The position numbers were made by a program, and so were the translations under genes. Below are positions 26,485-35,853 of a stretch of DNA of 58,537 nt, in pieces (position 1 is the first letter of the stretch; each line of letters starts with the position of its first letter). The notes beneath the pieces were generated by a model that searched no databases, was not told the origin of the DNA, and saw nothing but the letters and a program-made list of their open reading frames with translations. Source of the DNA: an uncultured Erysipelotrichaceae bacterium (GTDB lineage: Bacteria; Bacillota_I; Bacilli_A; RF39; UBA660); assembly GCA_902786275.1 (NCBI GenBank), contig CADACC010000009.1, positions 1 through 58,537 of the forward strand. Reading direction: 5' to 3'.

Positions 26485-27021
26485 TTAAGCTGCCTTTTTA
26501 CCTTCTTTACGGTGAACGATTTCGTCTTTATATCTGATACCTTTACCTTTATATGGTTCTGGTTGTCTTATTTTACGAACGTTAGCCGCAAATTCAGCAA
26601 CTTTTTGTTTATCTACACCTGAAATTGTTATTTCAGTTGCACTAACTAATTCTACCTTTAAATCAGCTGGAACTTCAACGATTACTGGGTGAGAATATCC
26701 TGCGTTAAGAGTAATTTTATTACCACTAACTGCAAATCTATATCCAACACCTACAGCTTCAAGTCCTTTAGAAAAACCTTTATCAAGTCCTTCGATCATT
26801 CCTTGAATATTTGAATTTGTAGTTCCTTGCATTATATTAGCTTCTTTAGAAGGATTCTTTTGAATAGTTTCAACGATTCCTTCAGAAACTTTAACTTCAA
26901 TTAAATTACTTACAGTTGTTTTAAGTTCACCTTTAGAACTTTTAACTGTAACTTCGTTACCATTAACTTCAACAGTAACACCAGCTGGGATTGTAAGCTT
27001 TCTATTTCCTATTCTACTCAT
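26485..27021 (-). CDS. rplF: 50S ribosomal protein L6
   Basis: A 178-residue protein built of two repeated domains near the GTPase centre. Starts MSRIGNRKLTIPAGV; the C-terminal motif RQPEPYKGKGIRYKDE is intact. Standard position after rpsH. Confidence 0.99.
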   Translation of the reverse strand: MSRIGNRKLTIPAGVTVEVNGNEVTVKSSKGELKTTVSNLIEVKVSEGIVETIQKNPSKEANIMQGTTNSNIQGMIEGLDKGFSKGLEAVGVGYRFAVSGNKITLNAGYSHPVIVEVPADLKVELVSATEITISGVDKQKVAEFAANVRKIRQPEPYKGKGIRYKDEIVHRKEGKKAA

Positions 27022-27031
27022 AGATTATTCC

Positions 27032-27430
27032 TTACCAAATATAGGCAAGTACTTCGCCTCCTAATCCAGCTTCTCTAGCTTCTTTATCAGTCATTAAACC
27101 TTTAGAAGTTGAGATTATAGCAATTCCAAGTCCGTTAAGAACACGAGGAATTTCATCACATTTTGCATAAACACGTAATCCAGATTTAGAGATTCTCTTA
27201 AGTCCAACGATTACTCTTTCTTTCTTATCACCATATTTTAGGTTTAAAGTTAATTTATCACCATTAGATGCTTTTTCATATTTGAAATCTTCAATGAAAC
27301 CTTCTCTTTTAAGAATTTCAGCAATTCCTAAAGTCATTTTTGAACCTAATACTTCAACAGTATCATATTTCATTTGGTTAGCATTTCTGATACGAGTAAG
27401 CATGTCAGCAATTTTATCTTGTACAAACAT
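27032..27430 (-). CDS. rpsH: 30S ribosomal protein S8
   Basis: A 132-residue central-domain assembly protein and, in well-studied bacteria, translational repressor of the spc operon. The conserved C-terminal [20 protein letters not shown] is present. Normal length and place after rpsN. Confidence 0.99.
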   Translation of the reverse strand: MFVQDKIADMLTRIRNANQMKYDTVEVLGSKMTLGIAEILKREGFIEDFKYEKASNGDKLTLNLKYGDKKERVIVGLKRISKSGLRVYAKCDEIPRVLNGLGIAIISTSKGLMTDKEAREAGLGGEVLAYIW

Positions 27431-27448
27431 ATTACTTTTCCTCCTTTC

Positions 27449-27634
27449 CTACCAACTTGATTTCTTTACACCAGGAATTTGTCCTTTATTTGCTAGTTCT
27501 CTAAAACAAATACGACAAAGACCAAATTTACGAAGCACACCATGAGGTCTACCACATCTAGTACAACGAGTGTAAGCACGTGATTTAAACTTAGGTGTTC
27601 TTTGTTGTTTTACAATCATACTTTTCTTAGCCAT
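27449..27634 (-). CDS. rpsN: 30S ribosomal protein S14, zinc-binding short form
   Basis: A 61-residue type Z S14 with two CxxC pairs (CTRCGRPHG and CRICFRELA) that bind zinc. The short zinc form is typical for Firmicutes and Mollicutes. Sits between rplE and rpsH. Confidence 0.99.
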   Translation of the reverse strand: MAKKSMIVKQQRTPKFKSRAYTRCTRCGRPHGVLRKFGLCRICFRELANKGQIPGVKKSSW

Positions 27635-27649
27635 AAGTTAATAACCTCC

Positions 27650-28189
27650 TTAATTTCTATAAGGCATACCGAATGCCTTTAATAATGCTTCTGCTTCTTT
27701 GTTTGTTTTAGCAGTAGTAACAAATATAATGTCCATTCCTCTTACTTTAACAACATTATCATATTCAATTTCTGGGAAAATTAATTGTTCTTTAATACCA
27801 AGAGTGTAATTTCCTTTACCATCAAAAGCAGTTTTTGATACGCCATGGAAGTCACGAACACGTGGAAGAGCAACTTTAATAAGTTTTTCCATGAAATTGT
27901 ACATATTTTCACCTCTAAGTGTAACTTTAACACCTACAGGTTGTCCTTCTCTTAATTTAAATCCTGCAATAGATTTTTTAGCTTTAGTAACAACAGGTTT
28001 TTGACCAGCGATTGCTTCTAAATCTTTTACTGCAGCTTCGATGAATTTATCATCTTTAGAACCTTCACCAACACCCATATTGATTACGATTTTCTCTAAT
28101 TTTGGAATTTCCATTTTAGATGTATAACCGAATTCATCATGAAGGGCTTTAGTAATTTCCTTATTATATAAATCTTTAAAATTACTCAT
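27650..28189 (-). CDS. rplE: 50S ribosomal protein L5
   Basis: A 179-residue protein that binds 5S rRNA and contacts the P-site tRNA. Conserved stretches [31 protein letters not shown] and the C-terminal [11 protein letters not shown] are present. Standard position after rplX. Confidence 0.99.
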   Translation of the reverse strand: MSNFKDLYNKEITKALHDEFGYTSKMEIPKLEKIVINMGVGEGSKDDKFIEAAVKDLEAIAGQKPVVTKAKKSIAGFKLREGQPVGVKVTLRGENMYNFMEKLIKVALPRVRDFHGVSKTAFDGKGNYTLGIKEQLIFPEIEYDNVVKVRGMDIIFVTTAKTNKEAEALLKAFGMPYRN

Positions 28190-28199
28190 ATATATTCAC

Positions 28200-28517
28200 C
28201 TACTTACTTTCCTTTTTAGTAGATTTTTTTGCTGCTGCTTTTTTAGCAGGAGCTTTCTTTTCAGCAGTTTTCTTTTCTGCTTTTTCTTTAGTAGCTTTTG
28301 TATCAATAACTTTTACATTAGAAACATGAATTGGTGCTTCAATTGAGAAGATACCACCTTTATCGTTAGTATTATTTGGTTTTGAGTGTTTTTTAACAAT
28401 ATTTAATCCTTCAACAACAACTTGATCTTTTTTCTTTAAAGTACGAATTATTTTGCCTTCTTTACCTTTATCTTTTCCAGCAATAATTCTTACGTTGTCT
28501 CCAACTCTAACTTTCAT
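28200..28517 (-). CDS. rplX: 50S ribosomal protein L24 with basic C-terminal tail
   Basis: An assembly-initiating large-subunit protein. Residues 1-73 form the KOW-containing core (VRVGDNVRIIAGKDKGKEGKI). The last 30 or so residues are a Lys/Ala-rich tail with repeats such as AEKKAPAKKAAAKK that most L24 proteins lack. The tail resembles bacterial histone-H1-like tails in composition. Position between rplN and rplE is standard. Confidence 0.98.
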   Translation of the reverse strand: MKVRVGDNVRIIAGKDKGKEGKIIRTLKKKDQVVVEGLNIVKKHSKPNNTNDKGGIFSIEAPIHVSNVKVIDTKATKEKAEKKTAEKKAPAKKAAAKKSTKKESK

Positions 28518-28531
28518 AAAATTAAGACCTC

Positions 28532-28900
28532 CTATATAACTTCGCTAGCTAGTGAAACGATTTTCATGTAATCTTTTTCACGTAACTCACGAGCAACTGG
28601 ACCTAAAACACGAGTTCCAATTGGTGTTTTATCATCTCTGATAATTACACATGCGTTGTCATCAAATTTAATATATGAACCGTCACTACGACGAACACCT
28701 TCAACACTTCTAACGATTACAGCTTTTACGACTTTACCTTTTTTCATGTTACTGTTTGGGATAGCTTTTTTAACAGTTCCAACAACAACATCACCGATGT
28801 TAGCAGATTTAACTTTAGAACCACCCATAACACGGATAACTAGAAGTTCTCTTGCTCCAGTGTTATCAGCAACTTTTAATCTAGATTCTTGCATTACCAT
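28532..28900 (-). CDS. rplN: 50S ribosomal protein L14
   Basis: A 122-residue protein at the subunit interface. Begins [20 protein letters not shown] and has the typical [19 protein letters not shown]. First gene of the spc part of the run, 14 bases after rpsQ. Confidence 0.99.
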   Translation of the reverse strand: MVMQESRLKVADNTGARELLVIRVMGGSKVKSANIGDVVVGTVKKAIPNSNMKKGKVVKAVIVRSVEGVRRSDGSYIKFDDNACVIIRDDKTPIGTRVLGPVARELREKDYMKIVSLASEVI

Positions 28901-28914
28901 AACGCATATCCTCC

Positions 28915-29178
28915 TTATAGAATAACAGCTTCAATTAGAACATCAACTAATTCGAACTTTTTAGTTTTAGAAAGTGGTCTAGTTGCTCTAATTCTTACTG
29001 TATCTCCAACTTTTGCTTTATTATTTTCGTCGTGAGCTGCATATTTTTTAGAGTATTTAACTCTTTTTCCATATAATGGATCTTTTTTGTAAGTTTCTAC
29101 TAGAACAGTAATAGTTTTGTTATTAGCAGCACTAACTACTCTACCAGTAAATTCTTGACGACTATTAGTTTTCTCCAT
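28915..29178 (-). CDS. rpsQ: 30S ribosomal protein S17
   Basis: An 87-residue OB-fold protein that binds the 5' domain of 16S rRNA. Shows [18 protein letters not shown] and the [10 protein letters not shown] motif. Its start (after AAGGAG) overlaps the end of rpmC by 14 bases. Confidence 0.99.
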   Translation of the reverse strand: MEKTNSRQEFTGRVVSAANNKTITVLVETYKKDPLYGKRVKYSKKYAAHDENNKAKVGDTVRIRATRPLSKTKKFELVDVLIEAVIL

Positions 29179-29371
29179 TTTCTGCTCCTTCTCTTTCTTT
29201 TAGTATAGTTTTGATTCTTGCTACTTCTTTTCTTAAATTTTTAATTTGTGAAGGTTTTTCTAGTGAACCAGTTGATTGTTTTAATCTTAAATCAAATAAC
29301 TCATGTTTATTTTCATTAACTTTTTTAACTAATTCTTCAGTAGATAATTTTCTAAGTTCATTAGTTTTCAT
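29165..29371 (-). CDS. rpmC: 50S ribosomal protein L29
   Basis: A short two-helix protein at the tunnel exit, about 68 residues. The longest frame starts upstream with MKRLVNQ, inside rplP; the ATG at 29371 ([14 protein letters not shown]) is behind GGTGA and matches L29 homologues, so it is used. Contains [21 protein letters not shown]-type helix sequence. Confidence 0.97.
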   Translation of the reverse strand: MKTNELRKLSTEELVKKVNENKHELFDLRLKQSTGSLEKPSQIKNLRKEVARIKTILKEREGAENGEN

Positions 29372-29795
29372 TTGATTCACCAGCCTTTTCATCTTTTCTT
29401 ACGAATTTGCATTGAACAGGTAATTTATGAGAAGCAAGTCTTAATGCCTCACGAGCGATGTCTTCAGTAACACCACTAATTTCAAACATAATTTTACCTT
29501 TTTTAACAACAGCAACCCATTCATCAACGTTACCTTTACCTTTACCTTGACGAGTTTCAAGAGGTTTTTTAGTAATTGCTAAGTGTGGGAAGATATTAAT
29601 AAATACTTTACCACCACGTTTCATATAACGTGTCATAGCGATACGAGCTGCTTCAATTTGTTTAGCTGAAACCCAAGCACCAGTTTTGGCTTGAAGTCCA
29701 TATTCTCCTAAGCTAAGTTCAGTGTTTCCTCTAGCGTGTCCATCATAAGATACTCTATGGGGTTTACGATACTTAGTTCTTTTTGGCATCAACAT
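29361..29795 (-). CDS. rplP: 50S ribosomal protein L16
   Basis: A 144-residue protein at the base of the central protuberance near the A site. Begins [14 protein letters not shown]; the functional loop [14 protein letters not shown] and the C-terminal [13 protein letters not shown] are intact. Overlaps rpsC by 23 bases and the rpmC start by 11. Confidence 0.99.
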   Translation of the reverse strand: MLMPKRTKYRKPHRVSYDGHARGNTELSLGEYGLQAKTGAWVSAKQIEAARIAMTRYMKRGGKVFINIFPHLAITKKPLETRQGKGKGNVDEWVAVVKKGKIMFEISGVTEDIAREALRLASHKLPVQCKFVRKDEKAGESNEN

Positions 29796-30453
29796 TTTTG
29801 TCTTCCCCCTTTACTACTTTACCTTTAGCAGGAAGGATTTCATCTTTGTAGATCCAAACCTTTACACCAATTTTTCCATAAGTTGTATCAGCTTCTGCAG
29901 TAGCATAGTCGATATCAGCTCTAATTGTATGTAGAGGAACTGTACCTTCAGTATATCCTTCAGTACGAGCCATTTCAGCTCCACCTAAACGACCAGATAC
30001 AGCAGTTTTAATACCTTTAGCACCAGCCTTCATAGTGTTTCTGATAGCTCTTTTTTGAGTGCTTCTAAATGGAGCACGGTTTTCAATTTGTTGAGCAATA
30101 TTTTCTGCAACAAGTTGAGCATTTAAATCTGGGTTCTTAACTTCAACGATATTAACGAATACGTCTTCGCCAACAACCTTTTTAATATCTTTACGAAGTT
30201 TTTCGATGTCTTCTCCACCACGTCCGATGATAACACCTGGTTTAGCAGTATTAATAGTTACATCAGTACGATTTTTCTTTCTTTCGATAAGAACAGAAGC
30301 AATACTAGCGTTTTTTAAGTTCTTTTCGATATATTTACGAATTTTGATGTCTTTATCTAGGTTAGATGCGAATTCTTTATTTGAATACCATTTTGATTCC
30401 CAGTCTTTATTAACACCAAGTCTTAATCCTATTGGACTTACTTTTTGACCCAT
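29773..30453 (-). CDS. rpsC: 30S ribosomal protein S3
   Basis: A 226-residue protein at the mRNA entrance. N-terminal KH domain includes [14 protein letters not shown], and the C-terminal domain includes [20 protein letters not shown]. Normal length. Ends inside the beginning of rplP. Confidence 0.99.
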   Translation of the reverse strand: MGQKVSPIGLRLGVNKDWESKWYSNKEFASNLDKDIKIRKYIEKNLKNASIASVLIERKKNRTDVTINTAKPGVIIGRGGEDIEKLRKDIKKVVGEDVFVNIVEVKNPDLNAQLVAENIAQQIENRAPFRSTQKRAIRNTMKAGAKGIKTAVSGRLGGAEMARTEGYTEGTVPLHTIRADIDYATAEADTTYGKIGVKVWIYKDEILPAKGKVVKGEDKNVDAKKN

Positions 30454-30455
30454 AA

Positions 30456-30827
30456 TTATGCTCCTTCCTTACCTTTTTTGATTTCTTTAACTTCTTTATT
30501 ATCACTTACTTTTACAGTAATGTGAGAAGTTCTTTTATCTCTACGATCTACATTTCCACGTGAAGCGAATTTAATTCTTTTTAAAACAACACCAGGATTA
30601 ATGTAGCATTCAACTACTTTTAATTCTTCTTCTTTAGCTCCAAAGTTATTAACTGCATTTGCAACAGCAGAATTTAATACTTTAGAAATTAATCTTGAAG
30701 CTTTAGTGTTAGTATTAGCTAAAATACCTTGAGCTGTGTTAACACTTTTACCTCTAATTAGATCTAGTGTCATACGAGCCTTACGAGGAGCGATCATAGC
30801 ATTTTTATGTATTGCATAAGTTTCCAT
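30456..30827 (-). CDS. rplV: 50S ribosomal protein L22
   Basis: A 123-residue protein lining the exit tunnel. Contains [17 protein letters not shown] and the beta-hairpin region [20 protein letters not shown] that lines the tunnel, followed by a short basic tail. Standard place between rpsS and rpsC. Confidence 0.99.
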   Translation of the reverse strand: METYAIHKNAMIAPRKARMTLDLIRGKSVNTAQGILANTNTKASRLISKVLNSAVANAVNNFGAKEEELKVVECYINPGVVLKRIKFASRGNVDRRDKRTSHITVKVSDNKEVKEIKKGKEGA

Positions 30828-30840
30828 TAATCTTTACCTC

Positions 30841-31104
30841 CTACTTTTGACCTGCATGTCCACCAAACTTACGAGTTAATGCAAACTCACCAAGTTTGTG
30901 ACCTACCATATCTTCTGTTACATATACTGGAATAAATTCTTTTCCGTTATGAACAGCAATTGTGTGTCCTACAAAATCTGGAAAAATAGTAGAACGTCTT
31001 GACCAAGTTTTAACAACTTCTTTTTTATTTGATTCATTTAATTTTTGGATTTTCTTAAGTAAGCTTTGAGCTACATAAGGTCCTTTTTTCAAACTTCTTG
31101 CCAT
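30841..31104 (-). CDS. rpsS: 30S ribosomal protein S19
   Basis: An 87-residue head protein near S13. Begins [11 protein letters not shown] and has [22 protein letters not shown]. Normal length, between rplB and rplV. Confidence 0.99.
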   Translation of the reverse strand: MARSLKKGPYVAQSLLKKIQKLNESNKKEVVKTWSRRSTIFPDFVGHTIAVHNGKEFIPVYVTEDMVGHKLGEFALTRKFGGHAGQK

Positions 31105-31113
31105 TATATCCTC

Positions 31114-31944
31114 CTATTTTTTCTTTCTACTAACAATAAGCTTGCTAGATGCTTTTTTAGATTTTCTAGTCTTATAACCAAGTGCTGGTTTACCCCAAGG
31201 AGTAAGAGGACTCTTACGTCCGATAGGAGCTCTACCTTCACCACCACCATGTGGGTGATCGTTAGGGTTCATTACAGAACCACGGTTAGTTGGTCTAATA
31301 CCCATATGACGAGTACGTCCAGCTTTACCAATATTAACTAGTTCATAATCTTCGTTTCCAACAACTCCGATAGTAGCTATACAAGTACCAAGTACTTTTC
31401 TAACTTCACCAGATTGTAAACGAATTAGAACATATTTATCTTCTCTACCTAGAATTTGTGCACTAGAACCAGCGGCTCTACATAATTCTGCACCTTTACC
31501 AGGTTTTAATTCTACACAGTGAATAACAGTACCTACTGGAATATTAGCAAGTGGTAAGCAGTTACCAACTTTAATATCAGCTTCAGGTCCATTTTCAATT
31601 ATTGCTCCAACTTTTAAATCTTTTGGTGCAATAATATAAGCTTTTTCACCATCTTTATAATTAATTAATGCAATATTTGCACTACGATTTGGATCGTATT
31701 CAATTGTTGCTACTCTACCAGTAACTCCAACTTTATTTCTTTTATAATCAATTAAACGGTATTTTCTTTTAGCACCGCCACCGATATGACGAACAGTCAT
31801 TTTACCTTGATTATTACGTCCACCAGTTTTTGATTTTGTTTTTAAAAGTGATTTAGTAGGAGTACTAGTTGTAATTTCTTCGTTAGCAAGAGTAGTCATG
31901 CCACGACGTCCATTTGTTGTTGGACGATAAGCTTTAATTGCCAT
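31114..31944 (-). CDS. rplB: 50S ribosomal protein L2
   Basis: A 276-residue primary rRNA-binding protein needed for peptidyl transfer and subunit joining. Includes the C-terminal [19 protein letters not shown] loop with the conserved histidine. Normal length and place. Confidence 0.99.
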   Translation of the reverse strand: MAIKAYRPTTNGRRGMTTLANEEITTSTPTKSLLKTKSKTGGRNNQGKMTVRHIGGGAKRKYRLIDYKRNKVGVTGRVATIEYDPNRSANIALINYKDGEKAYIIAPKDLKVGAIIENGPEADIKVGNCLPLANIPVGTVIHCVELKPGKGAELCRAAGSSAQILGREDKYVLIRLQSGEVRKVLGTCIATIGVVGNEDYELVNIGKAGRTRHMGIRPTNRGSVMNPNDHPHGGGEGRAPIGRKSPLTPWGKPALGYKTRKSKKASSKLIVSRKKK

Positions 31945-31963
31945 AAATTATTTTTCCTCCCTA

Positions 31964-32239
31964 CTATATTTCGATTTGTTGACCATCTTTTAATGTAACA
32001 ATCGCTTTCTTATAAGTTTTAGTTTGGCCAGTATAACGACCAACTCTTTTATCTTTAGATTTAGTAACTAGTGTATTAACACTTTTTACTTCAACGCCAA
32101 ATGCTTTTTCAATAGCCCATTTGATTTGAGTCTTAGTTGCTGATTTACTACATTTAAATGTATAAACGTTTTCTTGAGCATTCTTAGCAGATTTTTCAGT
32201 AACAACTGGAGCTAAGATAATATCAGAATAATCCATCAT
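31964..32239 (-). CDS. rplW: 50S ribosomal protein L23
   Basis: A 91-residue protein at the tunnel exit, docking site for trigger factor and SRP. Shows ILAPVVTEKSAKNAQENVYTF and KAFGVEVKSVNTL. Its start overlaps the last base of rplD. Confidence 0.99.
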   Translation of the reverse strand: MMDYSDIILAPVVTEKSAKNAQENVYTFKCSKSATKTQIKWAIEKAFGVEVKSVNTLVTKSKDKRVGRYTGQTKTYKKAIVTLKDGQQIEI

Positions 32240-32859
32240 TATTTAAGACCCTCCTCTAATGTTTTAACAGCTGCTTCTTCAATAACAACATAATCAGCAT
32301 AAACTAAATCTAAAACATTAACTTCGTCTACTAATAAAACATTTGTATAACCTAAGTTACGGCAAGCCATAAATAAGTTTTCATTATCATCATTAGTAAT
32401 AAATAGGATATCTCCTGCTAAATTTAATGATTTGATTAAGTTCTTAGCTTCAGATGTTTTAAGTGAAGCAAGTTCAATTTTATCAACTACAACTAATGCT
32501 TTTTCTTTTGCAAGTTCAGTTAAAGCAGATTTTAAAGCAATAGTTCTTTCTTTCTTATTAATTTTAAATGTGTAATCTCTTGGAGTTGGTCCGAATACAA
32601 TTCCTCCGCCTCTCCATAGAGGTGATCTACTAGATCCAGCACGAGCACGTCCTGTACCTTTTTGTTTCCATGGTTTTCTTCCTCCACCAGAAACTTCAGA
32701 TCTTGTTTTTGCTTTAGCAGTTCCTTGACGAGTAGCTGCTTGTTGTAATTTAATGCTCTTCTTTAAGCAATCTTCATTAGTTTCAATATTCCAAACAGAA
32801 TCATTTAAAGTTAAATCTTTAACTTTTTCACCGTTTAAATTTTTAACACTTATCTTCAT
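32239..32859 (-). CDS. rplD: 50S ribosomal protein L4
   Basis: A 206-residue protein with a globular domain and a loop reaching the exit tunnel (KTRSEVSGGGRKPWKQKGTG and SSRSPLWRGGG). In several bacteria L4 also represses its own operon through the S10 leader. A leader of that type is seen upstream of rpsJ here. Confidence 0.99.
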   Translation of the reverse strand: MKISVKNLNGEKVKDLTLNDSVWNIETNEDCLKKSIKLQQAATRQGTAKAKTRSEVSGGGRKPWKQKGTGRARAGSSRSPLWRGGGIVFGPTPRDYTFKINKKERTIALKSALTELAKEKALVVVDKIELASLKTSEAKNLIKSLNLAGDILFITNDDNENLFMACRNLGYTNVLLVDEVNVLDLVYADYVVIEEAAVKTLEEGLK

Positions 32860-32882
32860 AATTATTCCTTTCTAAAACTAAA

Positions 32883-33689
32883 TTAATTAGTTTCTCCTTC
32901 AGAATCATTATTTTCTTCTGCTTGAGTTTCTTCTTTAACTTCTTCAGCTGGAGCTTCAGTAGTTTCTGTAACCTCTGCTACTTCTTCAGTAACTGGTGTT
33001 TCTTCAACAACTTCGTCAACAACTGTTTCTTCAGCATAACTTAAAATTTCTTTAGCTTCAGCTTTTTTAGAATTCTTAACTGCTGATTTAATTAAAACTA
33101 ATGATTGTTTAGGTCCTGGAATATTTCCGCTAACTAAAATGTAATTTTCACTTGGGTTAACTTCAATAATTTCAAGATTTTGAATTGTTACTGTTTCATG
33201 TCCCATATGTCCAGGTAAGTTTTTACCTTTTAAAACACGTTTAGGTAACATTGTACCAAGAGAACCAGGTCCTCTATGATAATGTGATCCGTGAGTCATT
33301 GGACCACAAGATTGATTGTGACGTTTAATAGTTCCTTCGAATCCTTTACCTTTAGAAGTTCCAGTTACATCTACAACTTCGCCAACTGTAAAGATTTCTG
33401 CACCAATTTTATCCCCTAAATTGTAACTAGCTTCTACGTCACGAATTTCTTTTAAGAAGCGCTTAGGGTTTGTACCAGCTTTTTTAGCATGGCCAATGCT
33501 AGCTTTTGTAGCATTTTTTTCTTTCTTGTCGAATACGCCTAATTGAATAGCAGAGTATCCATCTTTTTCAGGAGTTCTAACTTGCATTACAACGTTTGGT
33601 TCAACTTCAACAACTGTAACAGGAATTAGAGCACCATCTTTAGTGAACACTTGAGTCATTCCAACTTTGCGTCCTAAGATTCCTTTCAT
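32883..33689 (-). CDS. rplC: 50S ribosomal protein L3 with acidic C-terminal extension
   Basis: Primary 23S rRNA-binding protein. Residues 1-210 are a normal L3 ([15 protein letters not shown], the [22 protein letters not shown] loop and the [11 protein letters not shown] motif). About 55 more residues follow, nearly all Glu, Val, Thr and Ala (for example [18 protein letters not shown]), ending NNDSEGETN. Such acidic tails are absent from most L3 proteins, so it is probably a disordered lineage-specific addition. Standard place after rpsJ. Confidence 0.98.
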   Translation of the reverse strand: MKGILGRKVGMTQVFTKDGALIPVTVVEVEPNVVMQVRTPEKDGYSAIQLGVFDKKEKNATKASIGHAKKAGTNPKRFLKEIRDVEASYNLGDKIGAEIFTVGEVVDVTGTSKGKGFEGTIKRHNQSCGPMTHGSHYHRGPGSLGTMLPKRVLKGKNLPGHMGHETVTIQNLEIIEVNPSENYILVSGNIPGPKQSLVLIKSAVKNSKKAEAKEILSYAEETVVDEVVEETPVTEEVAEVTETTEAPAEEVKEETQAEENNDSEGETN

Positions 33690-33722
33690 CTTTTTATTTC
33701 CTTCCTTTTATTTTTTCTTAAA

Positions 33723-34031
33723 TTATAATTTGATATTGATATCTACACCACTTGGTAAATCTAAGTGTGTTAAAGCATCAACTGTTTCTTTACTTGGGTC
33801 TTTAATATCAATAAGTCTTTTATGAGTACGCATTTCGAATTGTTCTCTTGCGTCCTTATATTTGTGTACAGCTCTTAAAACTGTATATTTTTGAACCTCT
33901 GTTGGAAGAGGTACTGGACCAGATACTATTCCACCAGTTCTTTTAACTGTTTCAACAATTTTACCAGCAGCTATATCAAGAAGTCTGTGGTCATATGCTT
34001 TAAGTGTAATACGAACTTTAGTATTAGCCAT
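33723..34031 (-). CDS. rpsJ: 30S ribosomal protein S10
   Basis: A 102-residue head protein that also partners NusB in antitermination. Contains [25 protein letters not shown] and the extended loop [16 protein letters not shown]. It is the first gene of the 14-kb ribosomal run, behind AAAGGAG and a leader of about 120 bases. Confidence 0.99.
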   Translation of the reverse strand: MANTKVRITLKAYDHRLLDIAAGKIVETVKRTGGIVSGPVPLPTEVQKYTVLRAVHKYKDAREQFEMRTHKRLIDIKDPSKETVDALTHLDLPSGVDINIKL

Positions 34032-34051
34032 TTGTTTGTTCTCCTTTCGTC

Positions 34052-34158
34052 TATATCTAGTATAGGCTCGCTCCGTAGCAAATTAACCTGATTTTAATTT
34101 GAGTATCGAACAACATACCCTAGTGTATCAGCAACCTTGCACATCTAAGCAGTCATAC
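34052..34158 (-). promoter_or_regulatory. 5' leader of the S10 operon, probable ribosomal-protein leader
   Basis: The mRNA leader between the promoter and rpsJ contains AAGGTTGCTGATACACT, very like the motif in S10 leaders of other Firmicutes, and a small hairpin CTATA-CTAGA-TATAG just before the Shine-Dalgarno. By analogy, a large-subunit protein such as L4 may bind here to repress the operon. The assignment rests on motif memory and position only. Confidence 0.55.
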
Positions 34159-34165
34159 AGATTCA

Positions 34166-34194
34166 ATTATAGCAGTATATCTTACGAAAATCAA
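34166..34194 (-). promoter_or_regulatory. Sigma-A promoter of the S10-spc-alpha run
   Basis: On the minus strand TTGATT (34189-34194) is followed after exactly 17 bases by a perfect TATAAT (34166-34171). It is the strongest promoter I see in the window, which fits its 27 genes. Confidence 0.85.
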
Positions 34195-34232
34195 GCATAA
34201 AATATGCATTTTTTTCAAGGTTTTTAAAGCAA

Positions 34233-34260
34233 ATAAAAAAATCAGAATTATATTCTGATT
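34233..34260 (-). terminator. Rho-independent terminator after gpmI
   Basis: Minus-strand AATCAGAAT pairs with ATTCTGATT around a three-base loop, followed by seven Ts. It abuts the gpmI stop codon. Confidence 0.88.
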
Positions 34261-35775
34261 CTATTCTTCCATACTTGCAATTAAACTTGGAGTCCCTGCC
34301 ATTTCTTTTGGAACAGCAATGTCCATGTATTCAAGAATAGTTGGAGCTACATTTATAAGACTTCCATCATCTTTAAGTTTTACTTTATTGTCAGTTATTA
34401 TAAATGGGACTTTGCTTAATGTATGTGTTGTTATAGGCACTTTATTCTCATCATACATAATATCAGCATTTCCATGATCTGCTAATAGAATAATCTTATA
34501 AAAGTTCTCATCTGCTACTTCAAGTAATTTTCCTAAACATATATCTACTGTAATGCAGGCTTTAACTGCAGCATTCCAATCTCCTGTATGTCCAACCATA
34601 TCAGGATTTGCATAGTTTACTAAAATGAAGTCATAGTCTTTTTGCATACAATCAATTACTTTTTTAGTAACTTCTACAGCACTCATTTCAGGTTTCAAAT
34701 CATAAGTTGATACTTTTGGAGAAGGTATCAAGAACTTATCACACTTATCTATTTTTCCATTATAGGCGCCATCAAAGAAATATGTAACATGGGCATATTT
34801 TTCTGTCTCTGCTACTCTTGCTTGGCTTAAGCCTAACTGTGATAAATATATGCCAAGAGGATTCTCAACTAGATTTGTTGTTAAGAAATTTTTTGACTTT
34901 ATACTTTTATCAAGTGGAAAGAATGTATAAACATTTAAATTCTTATATTGTATATTCTTAAATCCTTCAAAGTCTGGATTTGTTAGACTATCTACAATTT
35001 GTTTTCCCCTATCAGATCTATAGTTAATCCAAATAACACTGTCATTATCTTTAATTATACCTTTTTCATCTAGTAAAACCGGTTCAATAAACTCATCAGT
35101 AACACCTTTTTTATATGAGTTATTAATAGCTTCTTCAGCATTCTTTGCTTTTGGACCTATACCAGATGTAACTAGATCATAGTATTGTTTTGTTCTTTCC
35201 CATTTTTTATCTCTATCCATTGCATAATATCTACCAGATAAACTTGCAATAGAACCGATTTCATTTTCTTTAATTAAATCTTCAATTTTTTTAATAAAAC
35301 TATATGAAGAATCAACAGCAGTATCACGACCATCAGTTATTAAATGAAAATATATATTATGAACACCATTATTAATTAAATGGTTATAAAATTTAATAAA
35401 ATGTTCCATATTAGAGTGAACTAATCCATTAGAGCATAAACCCATTAAGTGTACTGCTTGATTTGGATTACTTCTCGTATAATCAATTAACATTTGGTAT
35501 GTTAAATTATTATCAATATCTTCGAAAAAGTTATCAACAAGAGTTTCATTTTGTGGAACAATTCTACCAGCACCAATGGTTGTATGACCTATTTCACTAT
35601 TACCAAACTGTCCATGTCTTAAGCCTATTGGTTCTTCTGATGCAAATAGAGTTGTGTGTGGGTATGTATTCCATAAATTTTCAAAATTTTTCATTCTTGC
35701 AGCGATAATAGCATTGCCATCTTCATCTGTTCTAAAACCGAAACCATCAAAGATTATTGTTAATATCTTTTTCAT
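34261..35775 (-). CDS. gpmI: Phosphoglycerate mutase, 2,3-bisphosphoglycerate-independent
   Basis: Cytoplasmic glycolytic enzyme converting 3- to 2-phosphoglycerate through a phosphoserine, with manganese. The alkaline-phosphatase-like motifs are visible: FDGFGFR at the start (first metal Asp), FGNSEIGHTTIGAGR with the catalytic Ser near residue 59, DGRDTAVDS, and NYANPDMVGHTGD with LLADHGNAD near the end. The length of 504 is normal. It is a single gene with its own terminator, separated from the other glycolytic genes by two unrelated units. Confidence 0.98.
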   Translation of the reverse strand: MKKILTIIFDGFGFRTDEDGNAIIAARMKNFENLWNTYPHTTLFASEEPIGLRHGQFGNSEIGHTTIGAGRIVPQNETLVDNFFEDIDNNLTYQMLIDYTRSNPNQAVHLMGLCSNGLVHSNMEHFIKFYNHLINNGVHNIYFHLITDGRDTAVDSSYSFIKKIEDLIKENEIGSIASLSGRYYAMDRDKKWERTKQYYDLVTSGIGPKAKNAEEAINNSYKKGVTDEFIEPVLLDEKGIIKDNDSVIWINYRSDRGKQIVDSLTNPDFEGFKNIQYKNLNVYTFFPLDKSIKSKNFLTTNLVENPLGIYLSQLGLSQARVAETEKYAHVTYFFDGAYNGKIDKCDKFLIPSPKVSTYDLKPEMSAVEVTKKVIDCMQKDYDFILVNYANPDMVGHTGDWNAAVKACITVDICLGKLLEVADENFYKIILLADHGNADIMYDENKVPITTHTLSKVPFIITDNKVKLKDDGSLINVAPTILEYMDIAVPKEMAGTPSLIASMEE

Positions 35776-35826
35776 ATTTCCACCTTCGCATAAATAATAA
35801 CATAATTTATTTTAAAAAACAAATAA

Positions 35827-35853
35827 CAAAAAAGATGCATTGTTATGCATCTT
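35827..35853 (-). terminator. Rho-independent terminator after the 35852 gene
   Basis: Minus-strand AAGATGCAT pairs with ATGCATCTT around a four-base loop, followed by five Ts. It includes the stop codon. Confidence 0.87.

Noticed and set aside
34052-34158. Small protein-coding gene upstream of rpsJ
   Set aside because: No frame with a ribosome-binding site; promoter position and motif indicate an mRNA leader.
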